From Spirochaetaceae bacterium (GTDB lineage Bacteria; Spirochaetota; Spirochaetia; DSM-27196; PXBQ01): a stretch of 37,124 nt of DNA. The notes beneath the pieces are model-generated. The model did not search any database. It saw only the letters and a program-made list of their open reading frames with translations, and was not told where the DNA came from. The DNA lies in contig REEC01000062.1 in NCBI GenBank assembly GCA_007695285.1, positions 1-37,124 of the forward strand. Reading direction: 5' to 3'. How positions within the stretch are numbered: the first letter of the stretch is position 1; the number at the start of each line of letters is the position of its first letter. The position numbers were made by a program, and so were the translations under genes. Positions 1 to 8,071 of the stretch are shown here, in pieces.

Positions 1-68
1 CGATTCCGGATAGAACAGACGAGGCAGCCAATGACGCGAGCACACGCCCCCTTTGAGAAGGATACTAC

Positions 69-3000
69 GTGATCGTCCCGTCCGGTATCACCCGTGAGTG
101 GAAAGATTTTCTCGTCGCGCTCAACGTCGACAATATGTTCGAGTACCCCCAGTTGCGCGTGCGCGCGTTTGGGCTCTTCCGGCGCGACCGGTGCGAGTGC
201 GAGTACGCCGACGAACACCAGATAATCGGCAGGGTTAAAGGGGAAACCGGAACGTACAGCGTCGTTCTGCGCGCGCACCCGTATGGATTCAGCCACCGGT
301 GCACGTGTCCCTCGGATTACGAGCCGTGCAAACATACCGGCGCGTTTCTCTACGCGCTCCGGGACGCGCTGGGAGCCGGTGCCGGCCGTACAGAGGTTGC
401 CCGACCTCGTCCGACCGGCACCGTCGTGAGGCCGGCTCCCGGGACGATCATCGGCGTCTCAGACGTCTCCACCGCCGAGGGACCTTCGGCCAACCGGTTT
501 CGGGCCGAGGCGTCTCCGGTCACGCGGTTTCTCCGGCCGGACCCGAACGGCACCGACGGCACGGAGTCCTCCTCATCGGGCGATGCGGGCGGTGGAGCGC
601 ACGGTGCGGGACGCACCGGTCCGTCGTACCGCCCGGTCTTCCGGCTCGAGCCGGAGCGCGACTACTCGGCCGGCGGCACCGGGCGGTATCTGCTGAAACC
701 CGCTCTTGTGTACCTCCGGCGCGACGGTGCCGACGGGCGTATCGATCCGTTTATCTCGTCCAAGCCCCGGATCCGCGGGAACGATACGACCGAAGGGTTG
801 ATCTCGTTGATCAGAACCAGCGACGACGGTGCGATTTCGGCTCTGCGTGTTCTCTCGCGCTGGCGCGATCGCTCGGCTGAAGGTTTTCGCGACGAGATGG
901 AGCTTCCGATCGAACTGTACCTTCCCAGACCGGACCGGCTGACGCGCGAGTTGCCCGCACGGCCACGACTGATCGTGCGGGTCCGAGTCCGGTGGGACAT
1001 CTCGCTCTCGCACGACAGGCGGGTATCGCTCAAGCCGGTTGTCTCGATCGTCGATCGTGACGGTTATGACGAGATACTCGAGACGCCCGAAGAGTTTCCC
1101 GAGCTCGACGAACGTGGCGTGATTCGTCCGGTCGCCCGTACGGGCAGCCTGTGGTATTTATTCGACACCGATCTGCCCGGCGATCCGTACCACGTCCTCG
1201 GAGCCGTCTCGGATCTGCTCCGACTTCGCAACTCGCTGTCGCTCGATGAGGCGACCGAGTTACGCGAGATGTGCGGCGGCCGACTTGGGGATTTGGTCGA
1301 GATCGACGCACCGCCGCCCGCGTACCGTATCGTTACGAGCGTCCCGAGACCGGTCATCGAGATCAATATCACCGGCCACAGCGAGTACGGCACCGCGTGG
1401 CTTTTTTTCCGGTACGGCGCGCTCGAGATAGACGGCTCCGATACCGTTCAGCTGCTGCCGGCGGAACTCGTCGATCTCGAGCGGCTCGGCGTCGCGATCG
1501 GCGGCGTCCCTCCGGGGACCGCGTGGTACCTCGCGCGAAACTTCGAGGCGGAAAACGCGTTCCGCGACGACGTGTTCGCAGTGACCGCCGACCTCTCTCC
1601 GGAATGCCCGATCCGTGATATTCTCGCTCTCCGGGGTAAGGCTCTGCTCGATCTGGGTTTCGAGATTCGGGTGAATGGAACGTTGGTGACCAACAGGAAG
1701 GCCACACGCGGCTACCGCGTCGTCGCTTCGGGTGAGTCGTGGTTCTCGGTCGAACCCGGGTTGATCGACGGAGACGACTTCTTCGGCATCGATGAGGTGA
1801 TCTGCGGCCGAATCGCGGTCGCAGCCGGTCGTGTTTTTCTGCTCGATGAGCGCTTCGAGCTTCCGCGCGCGTTCAAACGGAGCGACCGAATCGGAAAGCG
1901 CGATCTCTCGACGATTGACGAGATCGCCGAACTGCTCGGCGGCCTGGACGATCCCGCGCTTCGTGAGTACCGGGAACTGAAACAACGTCTCCGTGGATTT
2001 GAATCGATCGAGAAGATCGACGTCCCGACGGCGTTCACCGGAAGCCTCAGGCCGTACCAGCGAGACGGACTCGACTGGCTGTGGTTTCTCCACCGCTACG
2101 GTCTCGGCGGAATCCTCGCCGACGACATGGGGCTCGGTAAGACCGTTCAGGCGCTCGCCTTGCTTCTCGCGGCGCGCGAGAGCGGCGAAATGACACGCGC
2201 GCTCGTCGTCTGCCCGGTCAGCACGCTTCACAACTGGCACGCCGAGTGCAAACGGTTTGCACCGTCGTTAATACCGATCGTGCACGGCGGACCGGACCGG
2301 ACGAAACTCGAAGCGGTGCTGCGCGCCGTCGACGTCGTCCTTGTGAGTTACGATACGTTCCTGCGCGACGTCAAGTTACTTCGTGACGTTTCGTTTGAGT
2401 ACCTGATTCTCGACGAGGCGCAGATTATCAAGAACCCCAACGCAAAACGGCGCCGTGCGATCGCGGCGATCGACGCGCCGCACCGGTTGGCGCTCACCGG
2501 TACGCCGGTCGAAAACGGAGCGGTCGAGTTGTGGTCGATCATGGACGTCCTGATGCCGGGGCTGCTCGGTACACAACGAGAGTTCTCGCGCCGGTACGAT
2601 GCCGATAACGTCAGGATCGACCGTGAGGCGCTCGATCGCCTTCAGCGCATCATCCATCCGTTGATCCTTCGACGCACCAAAGCGCAGGTTGCTCCCGAGC
2701 TGCCGCGGCGCGAGGAGCAGGTGATCTACGCGGATCTCGGCAGCAGACAAGCCGGATTCTACGAGATGCTGCGCAAGAAGTTCGAGGTTGAGATTGCCGA
2801 ATGTATCGCGAACGGAGGTTCCGGCGACTCGAGTATCGTGATCCTCGAGGCGATGCTGCGTCTGCGCCAGGCGGCGATCCTGCCCGCGCTGGTCGATCCA
2901 AAACAGCATACGATCCCGGGCGCAAAACTCGACGTGATGGTCGATCTGCTCGCGGAGATCGCGTCCGAAGGAAACAAGGCTCTTGTTTTCTCGCAGTTCA

Positions 3001-3434
3001 CCGCGGTGCTCGACGAAGTCGAGAAGCGGCTCGACTCAGTCGAGGTCGCGAGGTACCGGCTCGACGGCTCGACGCCGCAGAAACTGCGCGCCGAGCGGAT
3101 CGCGGCGTTCCAGCGACACCCGGGCAGCGCGTTCTTTCTGATCAGCCTCAAGGCCGGGGGCGTCGGCATCAACCTCACCGCGGCCGACTACGTCCTGCTG
3201 CTCGACCCGTGGTGGAATCCGGCGGTCGAGGCGCAGGCGATCGACCGGTCGCACCGGATCGGACGCACGGCGACCGTGTTCGCGTACCGCCTCGTCGCGC
3301 GCGGCACGATCGAGGAAAAAATCCTTCGCCTCCAGGAGAAAAAGCGCGAACTCGCCGACGCACTGATCAAAGCCGACCACGGCCTCTTGCGCTCGTTGAG
3401 TTCGGAGGATTTGCTCGAGCTGTTCAAGCGATAA
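69..3434 (+). CDS. SWIM zinc-finger SNF2-family DNA helicase/translocase
   Basis: 1121-residue Swi2/Snf2 ATPase, a family that moves along double-stranded DNA to remodel protein-DNA complexes. The N-terminus carries a SWIM zinc finger (C78-x-C80-x6-C87-x-H89). A long middle region of about residues 150-650 is unrecognised. The ATPase core follows: Walker A in GGILADDMGLGKT near residue 680, DEAQ box at 782-785, TGTPVENG motif, then the helicase C lobe with LVFSQF, LKAGGVGINLTAADYV and the arginine-finger motif DRSHRIGRT. The GTG start is supported by GAGAAGG seven bases upstream. SWIM plus SNF2 in one chain is the usual bacterial form (HepA/RapA-like, COG0553). The gene stands alone, with no methylase or nuclease neighbour to suggest a defence system. 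The substrate is unknown; the family call is firm. Confidence 0.93.
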   Translation: MIVPSGITREWKDFLVALNVDNMFEYPQLRVRAFGLFRRDRCECEYADEHQIIGRVKGETGTYSVVLRAHPYGFSHRCTCPSDYEPCKHTGAFLYALRDALGAGAGRTEVARPRPTGTVVRPAPGTIIGVSDVSTAEGPSANRFRAEASPVTRFLRPDPNGTDGTESSSSGDAGGGAHGAGRTGPSYRPVFRLEPERDYSAGGTGRYLLKPALVYLRRDGADGRIDPFISSKPRIRGNDTTEGLISLIRTSDDGAISALRVLSRWRDRSAEGFRDEMELPIELYLPRPDRLTRELPARPRLIVRVRVRWDISLSHDRRVSLKPVVSIVDRDGYDEILETPEEFPELDERGVIRPVARTGSLWYLFDTDLPGDPYHVLGAVSDLLRLRNSLSLDEATELREMCGGRLGDLVEIDAPPPAYRIVTSVPRPVIEINITGHSEYGTAWLFFRYGALEIDGSDTVQLLPAELVDLERLGVAIGGVPPGTAWYLARNFEAENAFRDDVFAVTADLSPECPIRDILALRGKALLDLGFEIRVNGTLVTNRKATRGYRVVASGESWFSVEPGLIDGDDFFGIDEVICGRIAVAAGRVFLLDERFELPRAFKRSDRIGKRDLSTIDEIAELLGGLDDPALREYRELKQRLRGFESIEKIDVPTAFTGSLRPYQRDGLDWLWFLHRYGLGGILADDMGLGKTVQALALLLAARESGEMTRALVVCPVSTLHNWHAECKRFAPSLIPIVHGGPDRTKLEAVLRAVDVVLVSYDTFLRDVKLLRDVSFEYLILDEAQIIKNPNAKRRRAIAAIDAPHRLALTGTPVENGAVELWSIMDVLMPGLLGTQREFSRRYDADNVRIDREALDRLQRIIHPLILRRTKAQVAPELPRREEQVIYADLGSRQAGFYEMLRKKFEVEIAECIANGGSGDSSIVILEAMLRLRQAAILPALVDPKQHTIPGAKLDVMVDLLAEIASEGNKALVFSQFTAVLDEVEKRLDSVEVARYRLDGSTPQKLRAERIAAFQRHPGSAFFLISLKAGGVGINLTAADYVLLLDPWWNPAVEAQAIDRSHRIGRTATVFAYRLVARGTIEEKILRLQEKKRELADALIKADHGLLRSLSSEDLLELFKR

Positions 3435-3439
3435 TCCGA

Positions 3440-3462
3440 GCGTCTGCCTTTCCGGCAGATGC
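3440..3462 (+). terminator. Hairpin after SNF2 gene, possible terminator
   Basis: Nine-base-pair inverted repeat (3440-3448 with 3454-3462, one G-T pair) with a five-base loop, six bases after the helicase stop codon. There is no T-run behind it, so an intrinsic terminator is only possible. It could also be an mRNA 3'-end stabiliser. Confidence 0.4.
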
Positions 3463-3517
3463 GCGCCGAACGAACACCGAGTATACTGATCGCACAAATC
3501 CCCAACGGAGGAAAGCT

Positions 3518-3865
3518 ATGATCGGGAACGCTCTTGCCGGAAGGTACGCCCGCGGTCTCGCGGTGCTCGCGGTCGCATTTGTCGTCTCAGGTTGTCTGCT
3601 GTTCGTCCCGGCTCCCGAGATCGAGCCGATAGAGGATCAAACGGTGCCTGTCGACGAAGAGCTCTCCGTTTCGATCGTCGCCGAAGGTCACGGACGCGAG
3701 TTGGAGTTGACGTACGAGATCGACGACGACGGGTGGGAAGCGATCGACGGTACCACGTTCACGTATACGTTCACCGCGGTAGGTGAGTACGTCGTGACGA
3801 TCACCGCGAGCAACGGGTTGCGCTCTGCCGAGACGCGTTTCACGGTGACCGTGATCGATCTGTAA
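3518..3865 (+). CDS. Small lipoprotein with Ig/PKD-like domain
   Basis: 115-residue exported lipoprotein. The start ATG is preceded by GGAGGA at 3507-3512; the longer open frame running in from the helicase gene is not real. Residues 8-25 are a hydrophobic signal ending in the lipobox VVSG-C26. The mature part is acidic and beta-rich. It contains an EPIEDQTVPVDEELSV stretch and ends in YTFTAVGEYVVTITASNG, the typical pattern of a PKD/immunoglobulin-like fold in cell-surface proteins. A TATACT box at 3482-3487 could be its -10. No enzyme residues are seen, so a binding or structural role at the envelope is the most that can be inferred. Confidence 0.8.
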   Translation: MIGNALAGRYARGLAVLAVAFVVSGCLLFVPAPEIEPIEDQTVPVDEELSVSIVAEGHGRELELTYEIDDDGWEAIDGTTFTYTFTAVGEYVVTITASNGLRSAETRFTVTVIDL

Positions 3866-3919
3866 GGTTCGGTTGGGACTTGCCGTTTGTCCGGGCGTGG
3901 TGTGTTCCTCGCGACCCGC

Positions 3920-5761
3920 CTACACCATCGCCTCGAGCTGTTCGACGAGGCTCGCGAGCCGACCGAACATCGACTCCATCGGAGCCTTCGACGTCATGTC
4001 GATGCCCGCGATGCCGAACGTCTCGATTGCCGGGAAACGGTAGCCCGATTTCAGCATCTCGACGAATCGATTGACCGCGCCCGTATCCGGCGGTGCGCTG
4101 CCGTCGCCGTAGATCCGGTCGGCGGCGATGCTCGCGGCGCTGATCCCGATCGCGTACTGGAACGTGTAGAACGGACGGTAGAGGTGCTGGAACTGCGCCC
4201 ACGTGATGCCCGAGCGTTGTGGATCGTCGACGAGGCTTTCGCCGTACCCCTCCGCGAAGTAGCCGGCCATGATCTCGTTCAGGATCGGCGCGTTGAGCGG
4301 TTCTCCGGCCTCGGCACGACGCGTGACCTCGAGCTCAAAGCGCGCGAGAGTCGGCATGATGAAGCAGTACCGGTGGTAGTTCGTCATCGCCTCGTCGATC
4401 ACCGCGAGCATCAGCGCCTCGTCGGCGCCCTTCTCGCGGCGCAGCCACGTGCGCGTCATCGCCTGGTGAAAATTCGACGCGGTCTCTGCGATCGAACTCG
4501 AGCGCCAGACGCCGGCAAGGCCGTTGTACACCGCCGGCTGGTTCTGCGCCGTGAGGTAGTGGTGCATCGAGTGGCCGAGTTCGTGCGCAAGAGTGCTCAT
4601 CGAACCGATCGTGTCGGTGTACGTCATCATGATGAACGGATACGTGTTCGGGTACGCGGCGACGCTGAACGCGCCCTGGCGCTTCCCGGTGTTCGGCGCC
4701 CAGTCGACCCATCGCTCGTCGAGCGCGCCACGACGGAGAGTATCGACGTACTCATCGCCCATCGGCGAGAGCGCGGTACCGATCCACTCGACCGCCGTCT
4801 CGTACGGAACCGCCGGACCGTTTTTCGCGATCGGCGCCCAGCGATCCCACGGCCGCATCGTATCGATCCCGAGAAGACGACGCTTCACGTCCCAGTACCG
4901 ATGCCAGACCGGTAGGTTCTCGACGAACGTCTCGATGAGAAGATGAAACGTTTGGGTCGGTAGCCCCGTCGGCTCGAGCCGCTCGTGCAAAACCGAGTCG
5001 TACCCACGCGTCTTCGCCTCGAACACGCTGCGTTTTATCACTCCGAGGTACCCCGCGGCGAACGTGTTCTGAAACGCGCGGTACGTGTCGCCGAAGCTCT
5101 CCCACGTCGTCCGGCGCAGCTCGCGGTCTTCCTGCGAGTAGTGCGTCCCGAACGTGCCCTGCGTCACCCGGTGTCTCGCGCCGGTCGAGTCACACGCGTC
5201 CGGGAAACGCAAGTCGCTGCTCGCGAGTTCATTCAGCGTCTGCGGGGCCGCCGCAAGCGCGCTGCTCAGGTTACCGAGCACCGTCTCGACCTCACCGCTC
5301 AGCCGGTACGGCGCTTTCGCGATGAGCGCGCGGAAGTACGGCTCGTACTCGCCGAGTGTCGGGGCCTCGGCGATCCACGTCTCGATGAGACCGCTTTCGC
5401 GCGTCAGCGCGGCGATCAGCTCCGGCTCCGCGAAGCCGGTCGCACCGGCGAGCGCGGAGAATACGCTCATCGCTTTGCCGTCCATCGCCTTTGCCGTCGA
5501 GTCGGTGCTGTCGACCGACGACGCCATCGTCGCGTACGTGAGCGCGCGGCCCAGCCGATTCGAGACGTTATCTGAAACGCGCAACCACTCGCGTAGAGTC
5601 GCCGCGCTCTCGGTCAGGCGACCTTCGAACTCGCGGAGTTTTGGCGCGAGTTTCTCGAGATCGTTCAGCTCGCTCGTGAAAGCGTCCCAGTCGCTGAAAA
5701 CCGCCTCGTGGTTCCACGTCGCTCGTTGTGGGGCGTCGGCCCGGTTCATTGTGTCGGTCAT
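3920..5761 (-). CDS. M3 family oligoendopeptidase (PepF/M3-like)
   Basis: 613-residue zinc metallopeptidase of the M3 (thimet/PepF) family, which cleaves short peptides in the cytoplasm. The active site is LAHELGHSMHHY (HExxH), with the third ligand in the following helix (IAETASNFH). The C-terminal family features GYGESLVDDP and an aromatic-rich LYRPFYTFQYAIG segment are present. Length matches the family. No signal peptide. An upstream ATG at 5776 is in frame, but neither ATG has a Shine-Dalgarno sequence. I prefer 5761 because a promoter-like pair (TGGACG, 17 bases, TACGCT) ends six bases before it, suggesting a leaderless message. It lies 39 bases behind the NHL gene on the same strand. 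Confidence 0.92.
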   Translation of the reverse strand: MTDTMNRADAPQRATWNHEAVFSDWDAFTSELNDLEKLAPKLREFEGRLTESAATLREWLRVSDNVSNRLGRALTYATMASSVDSTDSTAKAMDGKAMSVFSALAGATGFAEPELIAALTRESGLIETWIAEAPTLGEYEPYFRALIAKAPYRLSGEVETVLGNLSSALAAAPQTLNELASSDLRFPDACDSTGARHRVTQGTFGTHYSQEDRELRRTTWESFGDTYRAFQNTFAAGYLGVIKRSVFEAKTRGYDSVLHERLEPTGLPTQTFHLLIETFVENLPVWHRYWDVKRRLLGIDTMRPWDRWAPIAKNGPAVPYETAVEWIGTALSPMGDEYVDTLRRGALDERWVDWAPNTGKRQGAFSVAAYPNTYPFIMMTYTDTIGSMSTLAHELGHSMHHYLTAQNQPAVYNGLAGVWRSSSIAETASNFHQAMTRTWLRREKGADEALMLAVIDEAMTNYHRYCFIMPTLARFELEVTRRAEAGEPLNAPILNEIMAGYFAEGYGESLVDDPQRSGITWAQFQHLYRPFYTFQYAIGISAASIAADRIYGDGSAPPDTGAVNRFVEMLKSGYRFPAIETFGIAGIDMTSKAPMESMFGRLASLVEQLEAMV

Positions 5762-5767
5762 GGCAAC

Positions 5768-5796
5768 AGCGTACATGCGACAGGCGCCGGCGTCCA
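5768..5796 (-). promoter_or_regulatory. Candidate leaderless promoter for M3 peptidase
   Basis: On the minus strand TGGACG (5796-5791) and TACGCT (5773-5768) are 17 bases apart, and six bases then lead directly into the ATG at 5761. Each hexamer matches consensus at about four positions. The absence of any SD supports a transcript that begins at or near the start codon. Confidence 0.4.
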
Positions 5797-5800
5797 GTCG

Positions 5801-6724
5801 TTATGGCTTGCGCTGCAGCCGCGTGATTCTCCCGCCGATGATCCACTCGACGACGTAGATATCGCCGTCCGGTGCGAAACACGCGGCGTGTGGACTGTTG
5901 AACACACCCGGTGTGACGAACGGTGTGCCGGCGAGGTTCGGCCATCCGTCCGGGCGGTGATCGGGAGTAACGTCGGGGTTTGCTCCGATCTCGGCGAGTA
6001 CCTCGAGCGTATCGGCGTTCAGGATTTTCACGCCCGTGAAGAGTTCCGGAATCACGACCAGATCGTCGTGGAAATCGACGGTGCACGGGCTGTGGGTCAC
6101 GTCGGTTCGTCGGACGTACTTCCCGTCGGCGTCGTACACGACGACGCGGCGGTTACCGCGGTCGGTGATCCAGAGCTCGGGACCGCCCGACGCTTTGCGG
6201 AAGCCTAATCCGTGCGGACACGAGAAACGCCCCGCGCCTTCGGTGCCGTCGAGTGTCGCCCGGTACGTTCCTCCCGGCGAGAAGCGGTGCACGAGCGACG
6301 CTCCGTAACCGTCGGCGACCCAGATCTCGCCGTTGTCCGGATTCTGCGCGGCCCACGTCGGGCTGTACTTGCCACCCGCGTCGTACGGTGAACACGGAGG
6401 ACGGTCGATGGCCTGTATGGTCTCACCATCGAGCGTTACCTTCACGACCTCGCCGGTGAACTGGTCGGTCAACCACAGGAACTCCGTCCCGTTCTCGACG
6501 ATCCTCGACAACCCATGCGCGCCGAGCCACCGGTCACCGCCGACGGCCGACAGGATCGTGCCGTCGGAGTCGTACGTGACGAGCGCGTTATGCGCCTGGT
6601 GGAAGACGACGACGTTCCCGCCGCGCGTGATACACACGCCGTGCGTCCGCCCGTTCTCTCGTCCCGACGGAGTGTCGGGGATCCGCGCGAACTCGCTCCA
6701 GGAATACTCACGGTGTGTCTGCAT
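5801..6724 (-). CDS. NHL-repeat / six-bladed beta-propeller protein
   Basis: 307 residues made of repeating units such as HGLSRIVENG..LWLTD, EIWVADGYGASLVHRFSPGG, PHGLGFRK..LWITDRGNRRVVVYDADG and SPHAACFAPDGDIYVVEW. This is the hallmark of NHL/SGL beta-propellers, a group that includes peptidylamidoglycolate lyases and many uncharacterised sugar-related proteins. The start at 6724 is set by AAGAGGAGGAC just upstream; the open frame extends further to 7060 but that part runs antisense to the nitroreductase gene. No signal peptide is visible, so it is probably cytoplasmic. Histidines in HGV, HGL and SPH recur once per blade and could line a metal or ligand site (inference). The precise function cannot be read. 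Confidence 0.8.
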   Translation of the reverse strand: MQTHREYSWSEFARIPDTPSGRENGRTHGVCITRGGNVVVFHQAHNALVTYDSDGTILSAVGGDRWLGAHGLSRIVENGTEFLWLTDQFTGEVVKVTLDGETIQAIDRPPCSPYDAGGKYSPTWAAQNPDNGEIWVADGYGASLVHRFSPGGTYRATLDGTEGAGRFSCPHGLGFRKASGGPELWITDRGNRRVVVYDADGKYVRRTDVTHSPCTVDFHDDLVVIPELFTGVKILNADTLEVLAEIGANPDVTPDHRPDGWPNLAGTPFVTPGVFNSPHAACFAPDGDIYVVEWIIGGRITRLQRKP

Positions 6725-6814
6725 GGCGGCGTCCTCCTCTTGAACGTGAACCGGTGTTTTCGTGTTTGCCGAGTCATTCGGTAAGGTAACAGCAAAACGT
6801 CCGGTTCGGCAATG

Positions 6815-6823
6815 TGGTACAAT
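6815..6823 (+). promoter_or_regulatory. Extended -10 element, nitroreductase gene
   Basis: TGG-TACAAT is an extended -10 box whose last base lies six bases before the ATG at 6830. No convincing -35 and no SD are present. The message would start at or within a base or two of the ATG. Confidence 0.45.
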
Positions 6824-6829
6824 AATCGT

Positions 6830-7537
6830 ATGGCACACACAAATCGATTTGCGGTGATCGCGATCGCGGTCTGCGCGGCGGCGACGACGGTCGGCGCGCA
6901 GCCGGCCGGGCCGGAGCGCGAGAGCGACGATGAAACCGTTACGGTCACGCTCCCCGCGCCCGACACCGCGGGCAGCGTGACGGTCGAGCGCGCGATCTCC
7001 GAGCGCCGATCGGTCAGGCAGTACGCGCCCGGCGCGTTGACCGTCGCGGAGCTCGGGCAACTTCTGTACGCCGCGCAGGGCGTGACCGAGACGCGCACCG
7101 GCTACAGGGCGTCACCGTCGGCCGGCGCGACGTTTCCACTCGAGCTGTACGCCGCGGTCGGCGACGTCGACGGCCTTTCCGCCGGGTTGTATCGGTACGT
7201 TCCTGCGTCGCACGAGCTCGTGAGCGTGAGCGCGGACGACGTCCGGGCCGCGCTGCACGACGCGGCGCTCAGGCAGCCGATGGTCCGCGACGCGCCTGTC
7301 GTGCTCGTGATGACCGGTGTTACCGCGCGGACCGCCGGGCGGTACGGCGAGCGCGCCGAGCGGTACGTCGCGATGGAAGCGGGCCACGCGTCGCAGAACG
7401 TGTACCTTCAAGCGACGGCGCTCGGCCTCGGCACCGTCGCGGTCGGCGCGTTCGACGACCGCTCGATCGGCCAAGTCCTCGGCGTATCGGCCGACGAGCA
7501 GCCGCTGTACCTGATGCCGGTCGGGCGGAGGGAGTGA
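6830..7537 (+). CDS. Exported SagB/ThcOx-type nitroreductase
   Basis: 235-residue FMN-dependent oxidoreductase of the nitroreductase superfamily. After a signal-like segment (residues 6-23, probable cleavage after TTVGA) comes the domain start ISERRSVRQYAPGALTVAEL, then GQLLYAAQGVT and the flavin-contact region YRASPSAGATFPLELYA. The later motif MEAGHASQNVYLQATALGLG completes the fold. This order matches SagB-type dehydrogenases, most of which catalyse flavin-linked oxidation or act as putative nitroreductases. No cyclodehydratase or precursor peptide gene is nearby, so a role in peptide modification is unlikely. An in-frame ATG at 6812 exists but would have to be transcribed from further upstream. 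The gene is divergent from the NHL gene. Confidence 0.88.
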   Translation: MAHTNRFAVIAIAVCAAATTVGAQPAGPERESDDETVTVTLPAPDTAGSVTVERAISERRSVRQYAPGALTVAELGQLLYAAQGVTETRTGYRASPSAGATFPLELYAAVGDVDGLSAGLYRYVPASHELVSVSADDVRAALHDAALRQPMVRDAPVVLVMTGVTARTAGRYGERAERYVAMEAGHASQNVYLQATALGLGTVAVGAFDDRSIGQVLGVSADEQPLYLMPVGRRE

Positions 7538-7563
7538 GTGAGGGGGGAAGCCATCCGATTGTA

Positions 7564-7592
7564 TGACCGTTATTGTGCTTTAATAACGGTCA
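7564..7592. terminator. Bidirectional hairpin between convergent genes
   Basis: A perfect 11-base-pair inverted repeat (TGACCGTTATT, seven-base loop, AATAACGGTCA) sits between the convergent nitroreductase and membrane-protein genes. The stem base is GC-rich and the top AT-rich. No long T-run follows on either side, but position and perfection make a shared terminator the best reading. Confidence 0.65.
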
Positions 7593-7624
7593 GACCGCAA
7601 CGTCGGTATTCCGCCGACTCACCC

Positions 7625-8071
7625 TCACTGCGCCGCAGGACTCGTTCGTCCGAATCGCCTCATAATCAGATTGATCGGGAAGTCGTTCCTTTTAAACAAA
7701 AGGATCAGCGCCAAAACCCCCTGAACGGCGCCGATCAGAAAGAAAACAACGTGCAACGCCGCGATCGTCTGGAGAATGACGCACTGGATCACGATCCAGC
7801 CGACGAGCATCGCGCCCGCGATTCCGGAGACGATGCCGTGGAACCGCGTCTTCCGGATCGCCAAGATCCCGGTTCCGATGTTTCCGAGCCCGAGCGCGAT
7901 CAAGAGCACCAAACCCGGAATCAGAAAATCCGCAAAAGGCCCGTACGCCAGCGCCTCGGTAGAAATCCCCAGTGGCGCCACCGGGTCAGTTACCGCGGCG
8001 AGGCCACCAAACACCGCTCCGACACCGACGAAAAAATGCAAGCCCGCAATCCACCCGTAGAGTCGTTTCAT
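7625..8071 (-). CDS. Small four-helix integral membrane protein
   Basis: 148 residues, mostly hydrophobic, with four predicted membrane helices at about residues 5-25, 45-65, 75-100 and 100-122. It ends in a basic cytoplasmic tail (FKRNDFPINLIMRRFGR). I do not recognise a named family; it resembles DoxX- or DUF-type small membrane proteins only in general shape. The ATG at 8071 overlaps the stop of the BCCT gene as ATGA and has AGGAGA upstream, so it is translationally coupled to the transporter. Being the last gene of the USP-BCCT operon suggests an accessory role in osmotic or stress response (inference). Confidence 0.75.
   Translation of the reverse strand: MKRLYGWIAGLHFFVGVGAVFGGLAAVTDPVAPLGISTEALAYGPFADFLIPGLVLLIALGLGNIGTGILAIRKTRFHGIVSGIAGAMLVGWIVIQCVILQTIAALHVVFFLIGAVQGVLALILLFKRNDFPINLIMRRFGRTSPAAQ

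Noticed and set aside
2801..3517. Extension of the lipoprotein frame upstream into the helicase gene
   Set aside because: The added part is arginine-rich shadow of the SNF2 gene; the ATG at 3518 has an SD and a proper lipoprotein signal.
69..5761. SNF2 gene as part of a defence island
   Set aside because: No nuclease, methylase or other defence gene beside it; neighbours are a lipoprotein and a peptidase.
6725..7060. Longer N-terminus for the NHL protein
   Set aside because: It would run antisense to the nitroreductase gene and beyond a strong SD at the 6724 start.
6830..7537. SagB-type nitroreductase as part of a thiazole/oxazole peptide cluster
   Set aside because: No cyclodehydratase, docking protein or precursor peptide nearby; the protein has a signal peptide.
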